64,000 nt of DNA from Akkermansia muciniphila (GTDB taxonomy: Bacteria; Verrucomicrobiota; Verrucomicrobiia; Opitutales; Opitutaceae), in contig CAMCZZ010000019.1 of assembly GCA_945888375.1 (NCBI GenBank), positions 1 through 64,000 on the forward strand. The letters run 5' to 3'. The notes below the pieces were generated by a model. That model was not told the DNA's origin. It made no database searches and saw nothing but the letters and a program-made list of their open reading frames with translations. A program made the translations under genes and the position numbers. Shown here piece after piece: positions 37,331 through 47,752 of this stretch; within the stretch, counting starts at the first letter, position 1; every line of letters begins with the position of its first letter.

Positions 37331-37807
37331 TTGCTCCGCTTCTCCTCCAGTATCGCCCGCCTGACCTCCGGCCTTCTCCTTGCCACCGGCCTGCCCGCCG
37401 CGCCCCCAACCCCCGCCGCGCCCAAACCCGCCCCCCGGCTGGCCTCGACCGCGCCGGTGAAAAACTTCCGCCTGCCCACCTTCACCGACGAGGGCTTCCG
37501 CCGCACCATGCTCCGCGCTGGCGAGGCCCGCCTGCCCGATCCCGCCCGTATCGAACTCGTCGAGATGGAGCTCACCCTGTTTAACGGCCACGCCGATGAA
37601 GCCATCGACGCCATGCTCGCCGCTCCCTCCGCCCTCTTCCTGCCGGAAACACTCTTCGCCTCCGGCGCGGAGACCGTGCGCCTCGAACGCCTCGACCTCA
37701 CCGTCACCGGCGCCGATTGGAGCTACGACCACCCCGCCCGCCGCATCGTCATCAACCGAGAAGCCCACGTCATCCTCCGCGCCCCCATCGGCGACATCAT
37801 CAAATGA
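37331..37807 (+). CDS. LptC-like periplasmic protein (position-based)
   Basis: A 158-residue protein with a TTG start and a hydrophobic N-terminus (LLLATGLPAAP), then a Pro/Ala linker and a beta-rich body (RIELVEMELTLFNG, VRLERLDLTVTGADWSYDHPARRIVINREAHVIL). Its place between kdsC and lptA, and its short beta-strand repeats like the Lpt jelly-roll, suggest the LptC role in LPS transport. The sequence match is weak, so this is inferred from context. Its stop overlaps the lptA start (ATGA). Confidence 0.55.
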   Translation: MLRFSSSIARLTSGLLLATGLPAAPPTPAAPKPAPRLASTAPVKNFRLPTFTDEGFRRTMLRAGEARLPDPARIELVEMELTLFNGHADEAIDAMLAAPSALFLPETLFASGAETVRLERLDLTVTGADWSYDHPARRIVINREAHVILRAPIGDIIK

Positions 37808-38418
37808 GCCTACTCCGCCCCCGCCTCGCCGCCCACCTGCTCGCCTCCTTGGTCCTAGGTCCTGGGTCCTGGGTCCTGCCGGCGCAGGCCCAGCCCACGC
37901 CGGCCGTCCCCGCCCCCGTGCCCACCGAGCTGCGCAGTGAAAAACTGCAAATGACCTCGACCGACGACGAGACCACCGCCGTCGCCACCGGCAACGTCAT
38001 CCTCACCGGCACCAACCTGCGCATCACCTGCGACCAACTTACGCTCGTGGCCACCCGCATCGGCGACAAGGACGCCACCCTCGGCGCGGTCGAGAAGTTT
38101 AAATACATCCTCGCCACCGGCGATGTGCGCATCGTCCAGGGCGACCGCGAGTCCACCTCCCAACGCGCCGAGGTGTTTCCCCGCGAGGACAAGGTTGTGC
38201 TGAGCGAGGATCCCGTGATCCTCGACCACAGCAACGGCTTTGCCGGCGCCGGTGAAAAAATCACCCTCTTCCGCGGCAAACGCGAGGTCTTCATCGACAA
38301 ACCCCGCTTTACCGGCCCGCCCGTCGGCGACCTCGGCGCGACCGCCAAACCCCGCCCAGCCCCTCCCGCCACCACTCCCGCCCCGGGCGTCGTTTTTCCC
38401 AAAACCTCCGCAAAATAG
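37804..38418 (+). CDS. lptA: LPS export periplasmic protein LptA
   Basis: A 204-residue protein starting at the ATG that overlaps the preceding stop. It has a signal peptide (MSLLRPRLAAHLLASLVLGP, cleavage near AQAQ) and an OstA-type beta fold: SEKLQMTSTDDETTAVATGN, VILTGTNLRITCDQLTLV, GDVRIVQGDRESTSQRAEVF, NGFAGAGEKITLFRGKREVF. LptA bridges LPS across the periplasm. Part of the signal-peptide DNA is a four-unit heptamer repeat (37851-37878). The tail is Pro-rich. lptB follows at once. Confidence 0.9.
   Translation: MSLLRPRLAAHLLASLVLGPGSWVLPAQAQPTPAVPAPVPTELRSEKLQMTSTDDETTAVATGNVILTGTNLRITCDQLTLVATRIGDKDATLGAVEKFKYILATGDVRIVQGDRESTSQRAEVFPREDKVVLSEDPVILDHSNGFAGAGEKITLFRGKREVFIDKPRFTGPPVGDLGATAKPRPAPPATTPAPGVVFPKTSAK
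37851..37878 (+). repeat. four-unit heptamer tandem repeat in the lptA signal-peptide coding region
   Basis: GGTCCTA followed by three exact GGTCCTG units. Because the unit is 7 bp, loss or gain of one unit would shift the lptA frame. It codes for the residues around VLGPGSWVL. Confidence 0.9.
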
Positions 38419-38455
38419 CGCTCACCCCTCCTCGGCCCCCCCCTCCCACGCACCC

Positions 38456-39193
<738 letters not shown>

Positions 39194-39199
39194 GGGGAA

Positions 39200-39281
39200 G
39201 TAGCGGGTAGCGAGCATCCGTCACCTGGCTAATCGCCTCCCTTTTCGTCCTACTCGCTACCCACTGCCCGCTACTCGCTAC
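39200..39281. repeat. heptamer-type inverted repeat element, copy 2 (lptB-hprK gap)
   Basis: Left arm 39200-39213 has two units (GTAGCGG, GTAGCGA); right arm 39250-39281 reads, on the minus strand, GTAGCGA, GTAGCGG, GCAGTGG, GTAGCGA, GTAG. It fills nearly all of the 107-bp gap between lptB and hprK. Confidence 0.85.
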
Positions 39282-39300
39282 TTAAACCCTCCCCACGCCC

Positions 39301-40338
39301 ATGCCCCTCCCCAAGGCCATCCACGGCATCACCGTCGCGCATTTCCACGAGACCTACCGCGAAAAGCTGAAACTCGAGTTGCTCACCGGCCCGGAGGGCC
39401 TCCACCGCCTCATTCGCGAAGGCTCGATCAACCGTCCCTCCCTCGCCCTCACCGGCTTCTTCAAGTATTTCGCCAATAAACGTATCCAGGTCATGGGCGC
39501 CGCCGAGATGACCTACTTCCGCACGCTCCAGCCGAAGGAACAAACCCGCATCCTCGACGAGATGATCGACCGCCAGGTGCCCTGCCTGGTCCTCACGCGC
39601 AACTACCAGCCCACGCCCGCGATGCTGGCCGTTTCAACGGAGCGGAAACTGCCCATCTTCCGCACCGCGATGATCACCATGCATTGGGTCAATCTCGCTA
39701 CCCTCTGCATCGATAACGAGTTCGCCCCCGCCACCACCGTCCACGCCACCACCCTCGATATCCGCGGCATGGGCGTGATGTTGCGCGGCGAGGCCGGCGC
39801 CGGTAAATCCGAGTGCGCCCTCGCCCTGATCGAGCGCGGCCACTCGCTGGTGGCCGATGACCTCACCGTGGTAAAGCTGATCGACGAACGCGACCTGCTC
39901 GCCTCCGCGCGCCCCCTGAATCGCGGTTACATGGAGTGCCGGGGCATCGGCATCATCAATATCTCCGATATGTTTGGCGTGCACGCCGTGCGTTTGGACA
40001 AACGGCTCGACCTCGTCGTCACCCTCCGCGAATGGACGCCCGAGGTGGTGGAGGAGCGCACCGGCCTAGAGGAAAACTTCCACGAAATCCTCGGCCTCCA
40101 GGTCCCTCACTTCGAGCTCTTCGTCCGCCCCGGCCGGGACATGGCCCGCCTCGTGGAAGTCGCCGCCATGGTGCAGGCCCTCCGCCGCCTGGGTCACGAC
40201 CCGGCGCAAACGTTCAACGAACGTCTGATCGCCCACATGGCAGCGCAAGCCGCTCGCGAGCCAGAACGCATCATCCGGCCCGTCACCCGCACGCCCTTCA
40301 ACCCGCCTCCCGCCGCGGAAACACCGCCGACGGCCTGA
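39301..40338 (+). CDS. hprK: HPr kinase/phosphorylase
   Basis: A 345-residue HprK. Walker A GEAGAGKSE (163-171) and the HprK signature ECRGIGIINI (about 219-228), with the N-terminal domain seen as RIQVMGAAEMTYFRTL. HprK phosphorylates and dephosphorylates HPr-type proteins at serine. The C-terminus has a Pro-rich tail beyond the usual end. No HPr or PTS gene is in the window. It follows lptB, as PTS-Ntr genes do near lpt genes in proteobacteria, though rpoN and ptsN are absent here. Confidence 0.94.
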   Translation: MPLPKAIHGITVAHFHETYREKLKLELLTGPEGLHRLIREGSINRPSLALTGFFKYFANKRIQVMGAAEMTYFRTLQPKEQTRILDEMIDRQVPCLVLTRNYQPTPAMLAVSTERKLPIFRTAMITMHWVNLATLCIDNEFAPATTVHATTLDIRGMGVMLRGEAGAGKSECALALIERGHSLVADDLTVVKLIDERDLLASARPLNRGYMECRGIGIINISDMFGVHAVRLDKRLDLVVTLREWTPEVVEERTGLEENFHEILGLQVPHFELFVRPGRDMARLVEVAAMVQALRRLGHDPAQTFNERLIAHMAAQAAREPERIIRPVTRTPFNPPPAAETPPTA

Positions 40339-40510
40339 GCGCTGGCAAAGCAATTGCCCGGGTCACTTCGAGGCGGTTCGGCTGCACCTTTCAGTCTCGT
40401 CCTCCCTCGATATGCTTCCGCCGGCCCTCCTCGGTTCGCGCCGAAATCTGCCAGCCGGCTTCCCCCCGTTGCTCGCTTCCGGTTGCTAGATCCCGGCCGA
40501 GCGCGCTGGA

Positions 40511-41455
40511 TCAATCCCCGAACCAAGCCAAGGCCGCCGCCCGGTCCCGAGCGATTTGTGCCTTTAGCTCCTCCAGCCCGGAGAAACGTTGCTCGGGACG
40601 TAAAAACGCCAGCCACTCGACCCGCAGCCGATCGCCGACTGCAAACGGGCACTCCTCCAGCAGGTGAATCTCCAACAAAGGCTCCGAGCTGGTCTCGACG
40701 GTCGGACGCAAACCGTAATTCGCCACCCCGCTCCGGAGCTTATCGGATCCCTCCGCCCGCGTCACCGCGACCACGTAAACCCCGAACCGCGGACGCAAGT
40801 CAGGCGCCCAAGGCAGGTTCAAAGTGGGAAATCCGATTGTCCGCCCGAGCCGCTTGCCCCCCGCGACCACGGCCTCGCTGGCGTAGGCCGTCCCGAGCAA
40901 CACGTTCGCCGCATCGACGCGACCTTCGAGTAACAGCGCGCGGATCCGCGTGCTGCTGATGGGGTCGCCGTCGCCGTTGATGCGAGGCGCGCTGACCACG
41001 TGGAGCCCGTGTTTTTTCGCCTCCGCGACCAGCAGGGCCACGTCCCCGCGCCGCCCGCGCCCGAAGCGCCAGTTTTCACCGACATAAACGGTGTGGAGAT
41101 TTGGCAAATGAGCGCGGAGGTGCGGCAAAAGCTCCTCCGCTTCGATCCCGGCGAAAGTCGCGTCAAAAGGCTGCACCACCACCCCCGCCACCCCGAGCGC
41201 GAGCAAGGCCTCCACCCGCTGTTCACTATCCATGATGAGGCGCACCGGATCATCGGGCCGGAATAACCGGCTCGGATGCGGATCAAAGGTGAGGACCGCC
41301 GCCGACCCGCCGCTGCGCCTAGCCGAACGCGTGGCTGCCTCGATAACCGCTCGGTGCCCGAGGTGCACGCCGTCGAACATGCCGATGGCGAGGTGCAGAG
41401 GCCGCCGCCCGGCGAGCCCCCCGGCGCCTGCGAGACTGTTGAAAACCTTATCCAC
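40511..41455 (-). CDS. ribF: bifunctional riboflavin kinase / FAD synthetase
   Basis: A 314-residue RibF with a GTG start. N-terminal nucleotidyltransferase: AIGMFDGVHLGHRAV, FDPHP, and ISSTRIRALLLEG. C-terminal riboflavin kinase: GKRLGRTIGFPTLNL, GVYVV, NYGLRPTV, and a late Glu in LLEIHLLE. It makes FMN and FAD. Last gene of the minus-strand translation operon, separated from truB by a 102-bp gap filled by an inverted repeat. Confidence 0.95.
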   Translation of the reverse strand: MDKVFNSLAGAGGLAGRRPLHLAIGMFDGVHLGHRAVIEAATRSARRSGGSAAVLTFDPHPSRLFRPDDPVRLIMDSEQRVEALLALGVAGVVVQPFDATFAGIEAEELLPHLRAHLPNLHTVYVGENWRFGRGRRGDVALLVAEAKKHGLHVVSAPRINGDGDPISSTRIRALLLEGRVDAANVLLGTAYASEAVVAGGKRLGRTIGFPTLNLPWAPDLRPRFGVYVVAVTRAEGSDKLRSGVANYGLRPTVETSSEPLLEIHLLEECPFAVGDRLRVEWLAFLRPEQRFSGLEELKAQIARDRAAALAWFGD

Positions 41456-41471
41456 GAAAATCGGCAGGATC

Positions 41472-41549
41472 GCCCACGGAACACACAGTTGGACACGGAA
41501 GCGGTGGAATCGGATTTCTTTTCCGTGTCATTCCGTGTGTTCCGTGGGC
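41472..41549. repeat. long inverted repeat (second family) between truB and ribF
   Basis: GCCCACGGAACACAC-AGTTG-GACACGGAA at 41472-41500 and its near-exact reverse complement at 41521-41549 (24-25 of 29 bases pair), with a 20-bp loop. The DNA is different from the heptamer family. Such CCACGGAAyACACGGAA-type repeats are dispersed in other bacterial genomes. Confidence 0.85.
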
Positions 41550-41557
41550 CAAAAACG

Positions 41558-42292
41558 TCAGCCCAGCGCCACCGCCGGCGCCGCCTCATAGCCGGGCACG
41601 AGCGCGGCCTGCACCTCGGCGGGCGTCATTTTTTGCAGGGCTTCCAGCGTCACCGCACGATCCACATTGAGCGCGCCAGAGGAAATGCGTCGCAAGGCGC
41701 TCAGATGCGCACCGCAACCAAGTTTCTGCCCGAGGTCGTGCGCCAGGGTGCGGACGTAGGTGCCCTTGGTGCAGTCGACCGAGAAATCCAACGTGTCCGG
41801 AGGCGCCCAGCGGGTGAGGTCAAAGCGTTTCACGCGGATGAAACGCGGCTCACGCTCGATCTCCTCGCCGGCCCGCGCGCTCTTGTAAAGGGGCACACCC
41901 TTGATCTTAATCGCGGAAAACATCGGTGGCGTCTGATACTGGTCGCCGACCATCCCGCGCAGGGCCGCGCAGACCGCATCCTCGGTCAACTCCGGCACCG
42001 GTCGCGTCTCCAGCACGTCGCCCTCGGCATCTTGCGTATTAGTGACCTGTCCGAGTTTGACCGAGCCGGTGTAGGTCTTGTCCACGCTCATGAGATACTG
42101 CGAAAGCTTGGTCGCTTTGCCGAGGAGAAGAACGAGAAGACCGGTCGCCATCGGATCGAGCGTGCCGGCGTGGCCGACCCGCTTCATGTGCAGGATGCCA
42201 CGCACCCGGGCGACGACATCATGGGAAGTGTGGGCGGAGGGCTTGTCGATCAGCAGGACGCCGTCGTATTCAGCCAGAGCGGCGCGGATCAT
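41558..42292 (-). CDS. truB: tRNA pseudouridine(55) synthase TruB
   Basis: A 244-residue TruB. Catalytic Asp46 is in [17 protein letters not shown]; also [21 protein letters not shown], and [19 protein letters not shown]. It makes pseudouridine 55 in the T-arm of tRNAs. It lacks a full C-terminal PUA domain (bacterial family members are often longer), ending soon after the catalytic fold. Start codon overlaps the nrnA stop (ATGA). Confidence 0.95.
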   Translation of the reverse strand: MIRAALAEYDGVLLIDKPSAHTSHDVVARVRGILHMKRVGHAGTLDPMATGLLVLLLGKATKLSQYLMSVDKTYTGSVKLGQVTNTQDAEGDVLETRPVPELTEDAVCAALRGMVGDQYQTPPMFSAIKIKGVPLYKSARAGEEIEREPRFIRVKRFDLTRWAPPDTLDFSVDCTKGTYVRTLAHDLGQKLGCGAHLSALRRISSGALNVDRAVTLEALQKMTPAEVQAALVPGYEAAPAVALG

Positions 42293-43293
42293 AAACGGGA
42301 AGCGGCGACGGCCGCGATCTGCGCCTCCAAGGCGGCGCGCAGGCGGGGTAAAAAGTGTTCGAGCGGCTCACCTTTGACATTCAGGCCGGCGGCACAGGCG
42401 TGCCCCCCCCCGCCGAAGAGAGCGGCGAGTCGATCGACCCGTAAAACAGCGTCCTTGGCCCGCAGGCTGGCTTTGATCGCCCCGCCGCGCACCTCCACCA
42501 ACACACCGATCTCCACCCCCTCAATCGAGCGAGCGTAATCAACCAACCCCTCGGTATCCTCAACCGAGGTGCCCGTCTCCGCATAGATGCCATCAGGCAA
42601 CAAGCCGAGACACACCCGGCCGCCGGCAAAGGTCTCCAGTGAAGCGAGGAAGCGCTGCAAAAGCTGCATTTTGCCGAAGGTCTCGCGCTCATAGAGCTGC
42701 AGGCCCATCGCCGCCGGGTTTGCACCGGCCTCGACCAAGTCGGCCGTTAGGCGAAAGGTCCGCGCGGTGGTGGCGGAAAAACGGAATTGGCCGGTATCGG
42801 TGGCGATGCCGGTGAGCAAGGCGTTTGCGGTGGCGGCATCGGTCGCCATGCCGGCGTCCCGGGCCAGCCCGGCAAGGATCTCCGCCGTGGCCGCACTCGC
42901 CGTGTCTACGAGATTGATCGCGGCGAAACCGGGATTGGAGAGATGGTGGTCGATATTCCCCAGCGGGGCCGGAAAGGCCGCAGCGAAGGACTCGGTGGCG
43001 CGGTTGCGGTCGGCGCAATCGACGAAAATGGCGGCCCGCTCCTCGCTCAAGGCGACCGCGAGCGGGACAAACGGCGTATCCGTAACGAGAAACTCCAGCC
43101 TGCGCGGCACCGCGTCGGGATTGCAGCAGACGGCGTCGATCTCACGCGCGCGCAGCAGACGGGCGAGGGCCACTTGCGAACCAATGCAGTCGCCATCCGG
43201 CCTGGCGTGGCCGACCACGACCACGCGCTTTCCAGCACAGGCTCCCAGCAGAGAGGCGAAAGCTTCGCCTAGATGAGGATACAACAAGGCCAT
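42289..43293 (-). CDS. nrnA: DHH family phosphoesterase, NrnA-like (oligoribonuclease / pAp phosphatase)
   Basis: A 334-residue DHH-DHHA1 protein. Metal-binding motifs are [11 protein letters not shown] (D33, D35), [16 protein letters not shown], then the DHHA1 motif [12 protein letters not shown]. NrnA-type proteins degrade nanoRNA and 3'-phosphoadenosine 5'-phosphate. It lies between rbfA and truB, the usual place in nus-type operons. Confidence 0.93.
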   Translation of the reverse strand: MALLYPHLGEAFASLLGACAGKRVVVVGHARPDGDCIGSQVALARLLRAREIDAVCCNPDAVPRRLEFLVTDTPFVPLAVALSEERAAIFVDCADRNRATESFAAAFPAPLGNIDHHLSNPGFAAINLVDTASAATAEILAGLARDAGMATDAATANALLTGIATDTGQFRFSATTARTFRLTADLVEAGANPAAMGLQLYERETFGKMQLLQRFLASLETFAGGRVCLGLLPDGIYAETGTSVEDTEGLVDYARSIEGVEIGVLVEVRGGAIKASLRAKDAVLRVDRLAALFGGGGHACAAGLNVKGEPLEHFLPRLRAALEAQIAAVAASRL

Positions 43294-43304
43294 GAAAAAA
43301 TCGG

Positions 43305-43685
43305 TCAGACTTCCGGCGGCGGCACCGGGGCCGGCACGACCGGCTTGTCTTTGGCCGCGATCTCGTCGAGCAAACCAAGGATGCGGTTGCCCCGCTCGGT
43401 GACGTTGTCGAGATGGTAAGTCAGCACCGGCATGTGCTTGAGAATAATGATGTCGCCCAAGGCCAGCCGCAGCTCGCGCGCGTGTTTACGGAGCCACTTC
43501 ATCCGTTCCGCGGCCACCTCGTCATCACCCGTCACCGAGACGAAGACCTTGCCCTCGCGCACGTCGGGCGTGACCTCCACCGCCGTGATGGTGATGGGGG
43601 CGGCGTCGGCGTTGTATTTGCGGCGCAGGAGCGCGCTCAGCTCACGCTGTAGCAACTCGTTAACACGCAGGGTTCGGGTGGACAT
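43305..43685 (-). CDS. rbfA: 30S ribosome-binding factor RbfA
   Basis: A 126-residue RbfA that helps 16S rRNA 5'-end maturation. RVNELLQRELSALLRRKYN opens the KH-like fold, followed by ITAVEVTPDVREGKVFVSVTGDD and MPVLTYHLDNVTERGNRILGLLDEI. A short Pro-rich tail ends the protein. 11 bp before nrnA; a heptamer repeat separates it from infB. Confidence 0.94.
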   Translation of the reverse strand: MSTRTLRVNELLQRELSALLRRKYNADAAPITITAVEVTPDVREGKVFVSVTGDDEVAAERMKWLRKHARELRLALGDIIILKHMPVLTYHLDNVTERGNRILGLLDEIAAKDKPVVPAPVPPPEV

Positions 43686-43697
43686 GGAAAATGAGAA

Positions 43698-43784
43698 GTA
43701 GCGGGTAGTGGATAGAGAATAGCGGGTCGAAGGGATAAGACGGCGGACCGGACTACGCGCTCCTCACTACTCGATGCTCGCTAC
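43698..43784. repeat. heptamer-type inverted repeat element, copy 3 (infB-rbfA gap)
   Basis: Left arm 43698-43725 has four units (GTAGCGG, GTAGTGG, ATAGAGA, ATAGCGG); right arm 43753-43784 reads on the minus strand GTAGCGA, GCATCGA, GTAGTGA, GGAGCGC, GTAG. It is the most diverged copy and lies inside an operon. Confidence 0.8.
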
Positions 43785-43791
43785 TTCACCC

Positions 43792-46398
43792 TTAAAGCGT
43801 GGCCCGCACCTTCTGGATTTCGTAGACCTCGATGAGGTCGCCGATCTCGTAACCGTTGAATTCGCCCAGCTTGATGCCGCACTCGAGGCCGGCGCGGACT
43901 TCGTTGGCGTCGTCCTTGAACCGCTTGAGCATGCTGACCTTGCCCTCGGCCACGATTTCCTTCTTGCGACGGATGCGGGCGTTGGCGTTGCGGGTGATCT
44001 TGCCTTCGGTCACAAGGCAGCCTGCCACAAAGCCCTTGGCCAGCGGGAAGGTGGCGCGGACCTCGGCGGCACCGAGCTTGATCTCCTTGAGGTCAGGCTC
44101 GAGCAGGTCGGCCATCATCTCCTTCACCTTGTCGGCGAGTTCGTAGATGATGCCATAGGTCTCGATCCGCACGCCGTGGTGCTTGGCCAACGGAGTGACG
44201 CCGTTCTCCAGCTTGGTATTGAAGCCGATGATGACGGCGCCGCCGGTGCCGGCCATGAGCACGTCGTTCTTAGTCACGAGGCCGACCTCGGTGGAAACAA
44301 TCTCAAGCTCGACCTTGGTGGTTTTGATGCCCTCAAGCACGTGGCGGACCGCTTCGGTGGAGCCGAAGACATCGGTCTTGATGATGACCTTGAGCACCTT
44401 CGACTGGTTCGCGGCGATGTCAGCAAAAAGCTGATCAACCGACATATTCTTGGGCGCGGCGGCGGCGGAAGTCTCTTCCTTCTTGATCCGGTTCTGCTCC
44501 TCTTCTGCGAGGTCTTCGGCGGCACGGGCGTTCTTGGCGACCTTGAACTGGGCGCCGCTATCAGGCGCACCGGACCAGCCGATGACCCGCACCGGCGCGG
44601 AGGGCGGGGCCTCCTTAATGTTGGCCCCCTTGTCGTCAAACATCGCACGCACTTTGCACCATTGGGCGCCGCATACCAGCGCGTCACCAATCTTCAAGGT
44701 GCCGCGCTGGATCAGCAGGGTGGCGAGAGGACCACGGCCGACATCGACCTGGGACTCGATGACGATGCCGCTAGCCTCGGCCTTCGGGTTGGCCTTCAGC
44801 TCCAGCACGTCCGCTTGCAGAATGATCATGTCGAGCAGATCGGACAAACCGGTGCCCTTTAGCGCGGATACCGGGACGGTGACGGTCTCCCCACCCCAAT
44901 CTTCGGCGGCGATATTGCGCTCCTGCATCTGTTGCTTCACGCGATCAAGATTCGCGCCTTTAACATCCATCTTGTTGACCGCGACCATGGTGGTGACGGC
45001 GGCGGATTGGGCGTGCTTGAGCGCCTCGTCCGTCTGCGGCATGAAACCATCGTCCGCCGCCACCACCAGAATGGCGACGTCGGTGACGGAGGCGCCGCGG
45101 GCACGCATTTTATTGAAAGCGGCGTGGCCGGGCGTATCCAGAAAGGTGATCTTACGACCCGAGTGCTCGATCTGGTAAGCGCCGATATGCTGAGTGATGC
45201 CGCCGGCTTCGCCGCTGGCGACGTTGGCCTTGCGGATGGCATCGAGCAAAGAGGTCTTGCCGTGGTCAACGTGCCCGAGGATGCACACCACCGGAGGACG
45301 CAGCGTGAGATTCTTGACCTCATCCTCCTCGAGTTGCTTCGCCTTGGCAGCCTCCTTTTCCTTTTTGGAAACTTGGGGAGGGGGACTCTCGCCACGGTGT
45401 TTGATTTCCAGCAGGAAACCATGCTTCTCGGCGACCTTGGCCGCCACTTGTTCATCAATCGACTGGTTGATCGAGGCGAAAATACCCGCCTCCATCAGCT
45501 CGGAGATCAGCTTGAAAGGTTTCAGGCCCAAGGTCGTCGCGAAATCGCGAACGATAATCGGAGGCTTGAGATGGATGATTTTAACCCCGCCTTCCTCGGT
45601 GATGGTGGCGGCGGCGGCAGGAGCGATCGCGGTCGAGGCAAAGCCCGGAGGGCGAGGCGCAGCGGAAGGGAAAGCAGGCAGAGCGCGCGGAGCCCCGGCG
45701 GCGGGCGGCGGAGTCGGGCTAGGCGGACGCGACGCGACGGGCACGGGCGCGGGAGCGGAGGGCGCGACCGGGAGAGGCGCGGCGACCTTGGGACGAACCG
45801 GCGGCGGCACGGAGACTGAAGAAGCCGCAGCGGGCGCAGCCGGACGTAAACCGGGCGTGGGCAAACCTGGCGCAGGGCGGGGTGCTGAAAAAGACGGAGG
45901 CGAAGCCGGACTCGATACGACCGGACGGGGAGCGCTCACCGGCGGCGTGATCGCAGGCGGGCGGGAAACCGGCGGAGCAGGCGGGGCACTCACCGGGCGC
46001 GGGGCACTCACCGGCGCGGGAGCTGAAACCACGGCGGGAGGGGGGACCGTGGCAGGCGCAACTGTTGGGGAGGCAGCAGCCCGGGCGCTCGCAGCCTCGT
46101 CAGCCAGGCGGGTGGCGGTCTCGGCCCGCTCGCGCACCACCTCGTCCATGGACTTGACCATCGGCACCTTGGAAGCGGAGGCCGCCGGCGCGGGGGGCTC
46201 GACAGGCTGCACCGGGGCGGCGACCGCAGGCGACTTGGCCGCCATATACTTCTCGAATTCCTCCATGTAGATCGTGCTCAGCGTGCTGGACACGGACTTG
46301 GTGTCGGCCGAGACGAACTTAAGCTCCTTCAGCAAGGCCAGCATGTCCTTGCCCTCCATATTGTAACGTTTGGCGAATTCGTGGATGCGGATGCTCAT
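43792..46398 (-). CDS. infB: translation initiation factor IF-2
   Basis: An 868-residue IF-2. N-terminal IF2_N helices ([18 protein letters not shown]), then about 220 residues of Ala/Pro-rich linker (about 60-275, with repeated SAPRPV units), a second IF2_N-like segment, and the G domain with G1 [11 protein letters not shown] (about 374), G3 DTPGHAAF, G4 NKMD and C-terminal domains II-IV. Guides initiator tRNA to the 30S subunit. Placed 48 bp after nusA. Confidence 0.97.
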   Translation of the reverse strand: MSIRIHEFAKRYNMEGKDMLALLKELKFVSADTKSVSSTLSTIYMEEFEKYMAAKSPAVAAPVQPVEPPAPAASASKVPMVKSMDEVVRERAETATRLADEAASARAAASPTVAPATVPPPAVVSAPAPVSAPRPVSAPPAPPVSRPPAITPPVSAPRPVVSSPASPPSFSAPRPAPGLPTPGLRPAAPAAASSVSVPPPVRPKVAAPLPVAPSAPAPVPVASRPPSPTPPPAAGAPRALPAFPSAAPRPPGFASTAIAPAAAATITEEGGVKIIHLKPPIIVRDFATTLGLKPFKLISELMEAGIFASINQSIDEQVAAKVAEKHGFLLEIKHRGESPPPQVSKKEKEAAKAKQLEEDEVKNLTLRPPVVCILGHVDHGKTSLLDAIRKANVASGEAGGITQHIGAYQIEHSGRKITFLDTPGHAAFNKMRARGASVTDVAILVVAADDGFMPQTDEALKHAQSAAVTTMVAVNKMDVKGANLDRVKQQMQERNIAAEDWGGETVTVPVSALKGTGLSDLLDMIILQADVLELKANPKAEASGIVIESQVDVGRGPLATLLIQRGTLKIGDALVCGAQWCKVRAMFDDKGANIKEAPPSAPVRVIGWSGAPDSGAQFKVAKNARAAEDLAEEEQNRIKKEETSAAAAPKNMSVDQLFADIAANQSKVLKVIIKTDVFGSTEAVRHVLEGIKTTKVELEIVSTEVGLVTKNDVLMAGTGGAVIIGFNTKLENGVTPLAKHHGVRIETYGIIYELADKVKEMMADLLEPDLKEIKLGAAEVRATFPLAKGFVAGCLVTEGKITRNANARIRRKKEIVAEGKVSMLKRFKDDANEVRAGLECGIKLGEFNGYEIGDLIEVYEIQKVRATL

Positions 46399-46446
46399 TC
46401 GGGCGGCGGGCGTTGGAGGGATGAAGTAAAGTAAAAGACGGAGAGA

Positions 46447-47673
46447 TCAGGCGCCGGCCACGGTTTGCATGACGGCGGCGGCCTCTTCGGCGGAGAAGCC
46501 GGCCTCGACTAACGCATCCGCGTCCACGCCTTCGAAAGCGGCCGGCGAATTGATACCGATCGCGACAAGACGCTCAGCGAGGGGTTTTTCGAGACCAAAG
46601 GCCGTCACCAGAGACTTCACCGCTTGGGTCCGGGGGTCCACGACCTCGTTTTTGTGTTCCTCGATATCAATGCGCCAGCCGATGAGGCGCGAAGTCAGGC
46701 GGGCGTTCTGACCCTTCTTGCCGATGGCAATAGCCAGATCCTCGGTAGCCACACGGAGCAGGATACGCTTGCTGCGCTCATCCAGCACGATGTCACGCGG
46801 CACCGCAGGCTTCAACGCTTCCAGCACCATCTGCTTGGGGTCGGCGAACCAGTTGATGATGTCCACCTTCTCGCCATTCAACTCGCGCACGATGGTCTTC
46901 ACCCGCGCGCCGCGGGCGCCGACACAAGCCCCCACCGGATCGACTTTGGAGTCGGCGCTGGTGACGGCGATCTTGGTGCGATAGCCCGGCTCCCGGGCAA
47001 AAGCCTCGATCTTCACCGTGCCATCGGCGATCTCACCGACTTCCACCTCAAAAAGCCGCCAGACAAACTTGGGGCTGCCGCGGGAAAGAATCAGCTCCGG
47101 CCCGCGCGGCGTGCTCTCGATGGCGAGCAAGAGAGCGCGGATACGATCACCGGGCTGGTATTCTTCGCCCGGCACCTGTTCACGACCGGGCAGCACAGCC
47201 TCGGACTTTCCGAGGTCTATATAAATGTCATTGCGCTCTTTACGACGCACAGTCCCCGTCACGATGTTGCCGACACTGTCTTTGTAATCGTCATAAATAC
47301 GATCCTTCTCAAATTGACGCAGTTTCTGCATCACCGCCTGCCGGGCGGTCTGGGCGGCGATACGGCCGAGCTCGGCGGGATTGATTTCTTTATCCACCGT
47401 CTCACCGATTTGCGCGCCGGCCCGGAGCGCCTGGGCTTTTTCCACGGGAATTTCCTGCCGGGGATCACTAACCGAATCGACCACCTTCAAGACCGCCCAA
47501 GCCTTGAGCTGTCCGTTCTTGGGGCTGATTTCGATCTTCAGGTCCTGACCGGAATTCACGCCCCTGAGGGCGGCGGCCTTGATGGCGTTGACGATCGCCG
47601 CAATCATGTCGGGACGTGCGATGCCCCGTTCCTTCTCCATGTATTCTAGGACGGCGAGGATTTCTTGGCTCAT
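46447..47673 (-). CDS. nusA: transcription termination/antitermination factor NusA
   Basis: A 408-residue NusA. N-terminal polymerase-binding domain (about 1-125), S1 domain ([23 protein letters not shown], about 135-200), KH domains ([27 protein letters not shown] and [18 protein letters not shown], about 230-345), then a C-terminal helix-hairpin-helix tail ending in AVMQTVAGA that is shorter than the two-repeat tail of E. coli. Just upstream is a promoter with TTGACA and an intrinsic terminator 20 nt before the start codon. Confidence 0.97.
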   Translation of the reverse strand: MSQEILAVLEYMEKERGIARPDMIAAIVNAIKAAALRGVNSGQDLKIEISPKNGQLKAWAVLKVVDSVSDPRQEIPVEKAQALRAGAQIGETVDKEINPAELGRIAAQTARQAVMQKLRQFEKDRIYDDYKDSVGNIVTGTVRRKERNDIYIDLGKSEAVLPGREQVPGEEYQPGDRIRALLLAIESTPRGPELILSRGSPKFVWRLFEVEVGEIADGTVKIEAFAREPGYRTKIAVTSADSKVDPVGACVGARGARVKTIVRELNGEKVDIINWFADPKQMVLEALKPAVPRDIVLDERSKRILLRVATEDLAIAIGKKGQNARLTSRLIGWRIDIEEHKNEVVDPRTQAVKSLVTAFGLEKPLAERLVAIGINSPAAFEGVDADALVEAGFSAEEAAAVMQTVAGA

Positions 47674-47693
47674 GTGTTTCGAGTGTTAAGGGG

Positions 47694-47720
47694 AAAAAAA
47701 AAGCGGGCCGAAAGGCCCAC
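47694..47720 (-). terminator. intrinsic terminator in the nusA leader
   Basis: On the minus strand a GTGGGCC-TTTC-GGCCCGC hairpin (one G-T pair) runs straight into nine Ts (47702-47694). The nusA ATG is only 20 nt further on. It could end transcription from the DUF2851 gene and also attenuate the nusA operon. Confidence 0.85.
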
Positions 47721-47752
47721 TTCTTGAAAAGTGAACTGTAGTTGAGTCTGGC

